Positions 59,890-64,000 of a stretch of 64,000 nucleotides of DNA are shown piece after piece. The stretch's first letter is position 1. Every line of letters begins with the position of its first letter. Below the pieces are notes generated by a model. It saw only the letters and a list, made by a program, of their open reading frames with translations, ran no database searches and was not told where the DNA came from. The translations under genes and the position numbers were made by a program. This DNA comes from Diphasiastrum complanatum (Eukaryota; Streptophyta; Lycopodiopsida; Lycopodiales; Lycopodiaceae), in NCBI GenBank assembly GCA_029204225.1, contig CM055100.1:32579645-32643644 (forward strand). Direction: 5' to 3'.

Positions 59890-60345
59890 AGGGGAAGGCC
59901 CCCGCCCGGGGGCCTTCCACGCCTGGGAGGTGACTCGGGCTGCCGCCTTAGGGCGCCTCCAGAAGCTGAAGGCCTCCGAACGGGGGCCTTACCCTATACG
60001 TAATGGATTTTTGGTGACTATTCTGCCCATTTCTGAACAAATTAAAAAGCAGAATAGTCACCTATTTTTTAAAAAAAAAATTTAGTGCAGATTCTCCCCG
60101 CGTCTGTCACGTGGCAGCATCGGATTGGTCTCAAATTTTTTTAGTGCTAATTCTGCTTGCACTTGCCATGTGGCAGCTAAGGATTGGTTTAAAAAGGGTC
60201 CAAAAATCCATTACGCAATGGAAGGGGCTAGGCAAAGGCCATTTTGCCCGGTTTGGATTTCTAAAATTTTTTAGCCTCGACCCCTCCAGGCCTCGCTTAA
60301 AAATCCTTACCGGGAAAATGGCCTCTACTCGGCTCCTTCCATAAT
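59890..60345. mobile_element. GC-rich inverted-repeat cluster with a nested 217-bp MITE
   Basis: A 217-bp MITE (59,999-60,215) has perfect 16-bp terminal inverted repeats CGTAATGGATTTTTGG / CCAAAAATCCATTACG. Inside are a 14-bp hairpin (GGTGACTATTCTGC at 60,013 and its inverse at 60,049) and a 59-bp direct tandem repeat (60,081 and 60,140, each with ACGTGGCAGC-like GGCAGC and GGATTGGT). Outside, GGGGAAGGCCCCCG/CGGGGGCCTTCC (59,892-59,921) forms a strong hairpin. GGCC-rich, AAGGCC/GGCCTT-containing flanks on both sides suggest a larger element of about 0.45 kb. No coding capacity. Confidence 0.65.
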
Positions 60346-61951
60346 ACCTGATACTCTAAGTCTTCCTACTCAATTTGTCGTGAACAGTTGCCGTGTCCTG
60401 ATCACGACGTGCTGCTGCATTTGGCAGGCACTCCATGAAAGAAAGAGATGGCATGCAAAGAATTGTGAATAGTTCAAAGTGATGGTCGAGCAATAAGCTG
60501 TACTGACTGGACTGCTCTCAGTCAAGCACACGTCGAAACAACAAAGAACCAAGTGGCGATCGCTACTTGTAGGTTGAATAATGAAAGTGAGATAAGATTT
60601 TCGCCATCTTTTCTTCGTTTTTGCTTAATAAGAGTGAAGGCTTATTATACTAGAATAGTGCATTTGACGGAACTTAGACGTCCAGAATCATGAAGATAAC
60701 AGTAATTTGTTTATCATAACTGATTTTATTTCAGTGGAAGTAAGCTAAATGAATGATTAGATTGAGTTTTTGCTATTCGCCATCCTTTCGTGTTTCTGAG
60801 TACAATTTATACTTTTTCCTCTTAACTTTTCGTTTCACAAGCAAGAAAGTTCGATGGAGGTCAGTAAAGACTAGGTATTATAAGAGTGGTTCTATGTCTA
60901 TGAGTTGGTAGAATATATTTGTTGAGTGCAGTAATACACGTGAGCCATAGCTTTCTTGCTAGCTTTACTCTTGTTTTACAATAGCAGTAAAATTTATGAG
61001 GAATGAACTGAAACTTTGCTGCTGTTAAGCTTGAATCTAGGCCTACCTGCTTTAGTTTTCTATCTTACACACTCACTCTCTCACTGCTTTACCGGCCGTT
61101 GAGACACTTGAGACTGCATTTTATACGTGAAGCTTGAACCTGTTGAATCCAGAGTGGTCAGCCGTGAGTCGTGAACGATTGTAATCTCCGTTCAGGAATC
61201 GAGCTTGAGCTTTTTAATATTTATTACAGAAGACGGCTGGAGCCAAGTCCGTTGGTTAGCCGTCAGGTTGTCCCTTTTGAAATGAATGAGGAGTAAAGAA
61301 TCCGTATCTAGGTTCTTAGATTGAAATCTATCCGAGGGGTCGTGATTCGTTGTATGAATTCAAGGTGTGGAGGCTGACATCTATGTAGCCTAAGGTAGCT
61401 TGACATTAAGAAACCCCACGCGTGTCAAAGAAAAGCTGATCACATGCTGAAAGAACTTCTATATCTGGTCCGATATGAGGGAGTAATAGCTACTTTCACA
61501 ATTCTGCATTCTTTGTTTTGAGTTGGATCGCTTCGTTCGCGTACAACTAATAAACAGCTTATCAGAACTTCATCTTTGGATTTAGCGCTTTGAGAGTTGA
61601 GGTTCTCCTCAGAATTACAAGGGTGATTATAGCTTCTGACTGTTATATTCTAATGGTCGGTTTAGGAGGCGCTCACTCTGCTCTTATGTGCAAGGATTGC
61701 CTACACGGCACCTCTTAGAAGAAGGTTTTCGTTAGTTGGCTTAAGAGTGATGAATGAATTGCGGCGTATCAAGACAGAGACGGTGGATGGCAGGAAGAAG
61801 AAGTTTATGAGGTACTTATTCTTATTGAATAAGAGTCTGTGAATGGACCGTATCCGAGAAAAGCAAAGGGGAAAAATTTTGAGGTCTGACTAGGTATTCT
61901 TATTAAGTATCTGCTACATTATAAGATCTAAGGCAAGATGAATGGAAGTCA

Positions 61952-61955
<4 letters not shown>
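60346..61955 (+). promoter_or_regulatory. Upstream region of the CNGC gene
   Basis: 1.6 kb free of recognised elements, unlike the preceding 30 kb. It must hold the promoter and part of the 5' UTR, but no TATA box or start site is assigned. Confidence 0.35.

Positions 61956-62024
<69 letters not shown>
61956..62024. repeat. (GA)n microsatellite in the CNGC 5' leader
   Basis: About 34 GA units, 59 bp before the chosen CNGC start. An upstream in-frame ATG at 61,942 would turn it into an Arg-Glu repeat, which is not expected in the family. It is more likely 5' UTR or promoter sequence; GA repeats near plant starts can bind BPC/GAGA-factor proteins. Confidence 0.9.
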
Positions 62025-62029
<5 letters not shown>

Positions 62030-62082
62030 TTAGTGTTATCTTTACAAGAGTTTATTTTGCTTTGGTCAGATTTCAACGTAAT

Positions 62083-63877
62083 ATGGAATTCGACAGGTCA
62101 ATGGAGCCAGAATCTGACACCTTTTCCAGGTTTTCATTCAGCTCCTCCAATGTGAGCTCTGACTCCAGCTCTTTAAAGCATAAGCGATCATTTGGCTCTC
62201 CTAATTTGCTGAGTGTAGGCCAATCTTCACAGTATGGCGTGTCAAAGGTGTTCCTGGATGACGAGAAGGAATATCATCGGGCATTGAGGGCAAAAATATT
62301 AGATCCAAGGAGTAAATTTGTGCAGAAGTGGAACAGGTTTTTTGTTATGTCATGCCTGGCGGCCGTGTTCATTGATCCCTTTTTCTTCTATCTGCCACTT
62401 GTCAATGATCAGGACGTATGCATATCTATTCAGAGGAGTCTGGAAATTCCAGTGACAGTTCTGCGCACAATAACAGATAGCTTCTACCTTTTCCACATGA
62501 CACTCCAGTTTAGAACGGCTTTTATCTTGCCATCGTCTCAAGTGTTTGGTAGAGGGGAGCTTGTGGATGATTCTCTACAGATTGCAAAAAGATACTTAAA
62601 AAGGAACTTCTGGGTGGACTTTCTTGCAGTTTTACCTCTTCCACAGGTAATTTGGTTAGTTGATTAATATTTTCTCATTAACCTCATTATAATCCCTGTT
62701 TCATATTGGAATTGTAAGATTTGACTAGGCATGGCATGTGGAGCCGAAACTTTGCAATAATCTTAGCAATGAAGCCGTCATGCATTCATGTCATAGATTT
62801 ATGACGCTGATTTTTCTTCTATTTTCAACTATTTTTTGGACATGCTAGTTGCTTTTTGAAAAACTTTAATGTATTGTAATGAGACCTTACCATTGAAACT
62901 ACTCAAATCTGTTTTACTTTTGTTGCTTGTGGAGTGGATGAGAATCTCTTCAAGTTGCAAGTGCCTTATTATCCTTTTCCTAGTTTACATTGTAGATAGG
63001 CTAGGTTTCTCATGTACAATTTCTTCTGAAGTTTTTATCCAAGTTGAAGGAGGTGGTGCTTGTCAGTTCTTCCTATCTGATGGTGCATAACATATTTGCT
63101 TAGTAGTACTGTTTGAAAGTTGACTACAAAGTATGGTGTTCTCGACAATCATAGAGCAGTTATTTCTTGCATGTAAGTAGGTCTCAACAAGGTGCAGGTT
63201 GATTGTTCCTACAATCAGCAAAGTAGAGACTCTCTGTATTGTTTTATCCGCTTATCTGAGCAAATCAAAATGGCTCTTTGTATGCTGCCACATTGTCGAA
63301 TACGGGCTAGCAGAGCAAATGTGGGAAAACTACCTGATTTTGGTAACTTTGCTCTCCATGATAAATCAAATTAAACTCTTGAGATAGAAAAGCAGAACGA
63401 ATGCAGGAAAGGTTCAACAATAAGGATAGAAAGAAAGCTGAATTGTCTGTTATGTTGCTTTGAATCTTTTATGGATATATTATCATAGACAGGTTTGTGT
63501 AGTTGCTCCAGAAGTCTGACAGTTCATTAGTCTCTACTGGCACATGGTTACTGGTTGCTTGCTTCAAAATATAATGTCCCAAGATTGGTTTTTGACTTCT
63601 TTATAAGTTTCTGGGAAGTTGATGACCTAAAATGTCTTTAAATTTCTGATGATTTTTCTGGCAGTTCTTTATATGGGTGGCGATTCCTCTAATGAAAGGC
63701 ACAATGGTAGACAATACAAAGAATGCTTTGCGCCTTATCGTTCTCTTCCAGTATCTCCCACGATTGTTTCGACTTATCCCACTGACATCACAAATGGTGA
63801 AGACCGCAGGCGTCGTTACTGAAGCTGCCTGGGCAGGTGCTGCATACAATTTACTTCTTTACATGCTAGCCAGCCAT
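62083..63877 (+). CDS. Cyclic nucleotide-gated ion channel (CNGC), first two coding exons
   Basis: Exon 62,083-62,646 and exon 63,665-63,877, joined in phase 0 by a 1,018-bp GT-AG intron; a further donor GTAAGT at 63,878 shows that the gene continues past the window. 259 residues are visible. A Ser-rich cytosolic N-terminus is followed by ILDPRSKFVQKWNRFFVMSC and AAVFIDPFFFYLPLVNDQDV (S1), DSFYLFHMTLQFRTAFILPS (S2), SQVFGRGELV, IAKRYLKRNFWVDFLAVLPL (S3), then LPRLFRLIPLTSQM (S4 area) and AWAGAAYNLLLYMLASH (S5). These are plant CNGC hallmarks. Such channels carry Ca2+ and other cations across the plasma membrane and respond to cyclic nucleotides and calmodulin. Pore and cyclic-nucleotide domain are outside the window. 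The start at 62,083 was chosen because the upstream in-frame ATG only adds a GA-repeat peptide. Group not resolved. Confidence 0.92.
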
Positions 63878-64000
63878 GTAAGTACTTTATGCTACCACAA
63901 AGCATTTCATTGATATCCTCGATGAAGTGTTAACGGTGTGTAAATTTGTGTTCTTCATTTGTGGATATTTGCTTTACTTCAGAGCATGCAGTTTTAAAGG

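Noticed and set aside
61942-62082. N-terminal Arg-Glu repeat extension of the CNGC
   Set aside because: Encoded by a microsatellite and unlike any CNGC N-terminus; the downstream Met at 62,083 is preferred.

Overview
This is a plant nuclear window, and everything recognisable belongs to a land plant: a SCD2-type coiled-coil gene, an LRR receptor kinase, a cyclic-nucleotide-gated channel (CNGC), a Dof pseudogene, and many decayed Copia and Gypsy retrotransposons. Three genes in 64 kb, introns up to about 4.6 kb, AT-rich intergenic DNA and uniformly old, broken elements suggest a seed plant with a medium-to-large, slowly purged genome. An early-diverging angiosperm such as Amborella would fit, but that is a guess and not something the sequence proves.

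Layout. 1-10,844 (+) holds the 3' two-thirds of a SCD2-like gene. Its introns carry an 8-bp-TSD hAT MITE (2.76-2.97 kb), a Gypsy reverse transcriptase relic (about 5 kb), an LTR with its primer-binding site (6.2-6.9 kb), and an endogenous caulimovirid (pararetrovirus) relic on the minus strand (7.0-8.6 kb). From 12 to 16 kb lie a long perfect hairpin in a LINE-like tail, a Copia relic with unexplained extra open sequence, and an internally deleted Copia. A Dof zinc-finger pseudogene lies at 16.4-16.95 kb (-). An intact two-exon LRR-XI-type receptor kinase occupies 20,010-27,281 (-), with one 3,990-bp intron.

28-60 kb is a retrotransposon graveyard. It holds Copia pieces at 32.5-35 (-), 36.9-39.45 (+), 43-44.1 (-), 45.1-45.8 (-), 49.7 (+), 51-55 (+) and 56.2-57.6 (-). 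It also holds Gypsy pieces at 39.9-41.2 (-) and 45.8-47.7 (+), a foldback MITE at 42.1-42.45, tandem repeats, a possible SINE and a GC-rich MITE cluster at 59.9-60.3. The last 2 kb (62,083 onward, +) are the first two coding exons of a CNGC that runs off the window.

How things relate. The three genes show no operon-like or pathway link: vesicle trafficking/cytokinesis, surface receptor signalling and a plasma-membrane cation channel. I found no CRISPR array, no confident tRNA or rRNA gene, and no clearly new biological system. The most interesting observations concern element structure. Two complementary halves of one Copia family lie in opposite orientation. Two Copia relics jump from protease straight to RNase H. 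Long (TC)n tracts sit just downstream of LTR TATA boxes in two elements. One Copia relic carries a long open region that does not look like pol.
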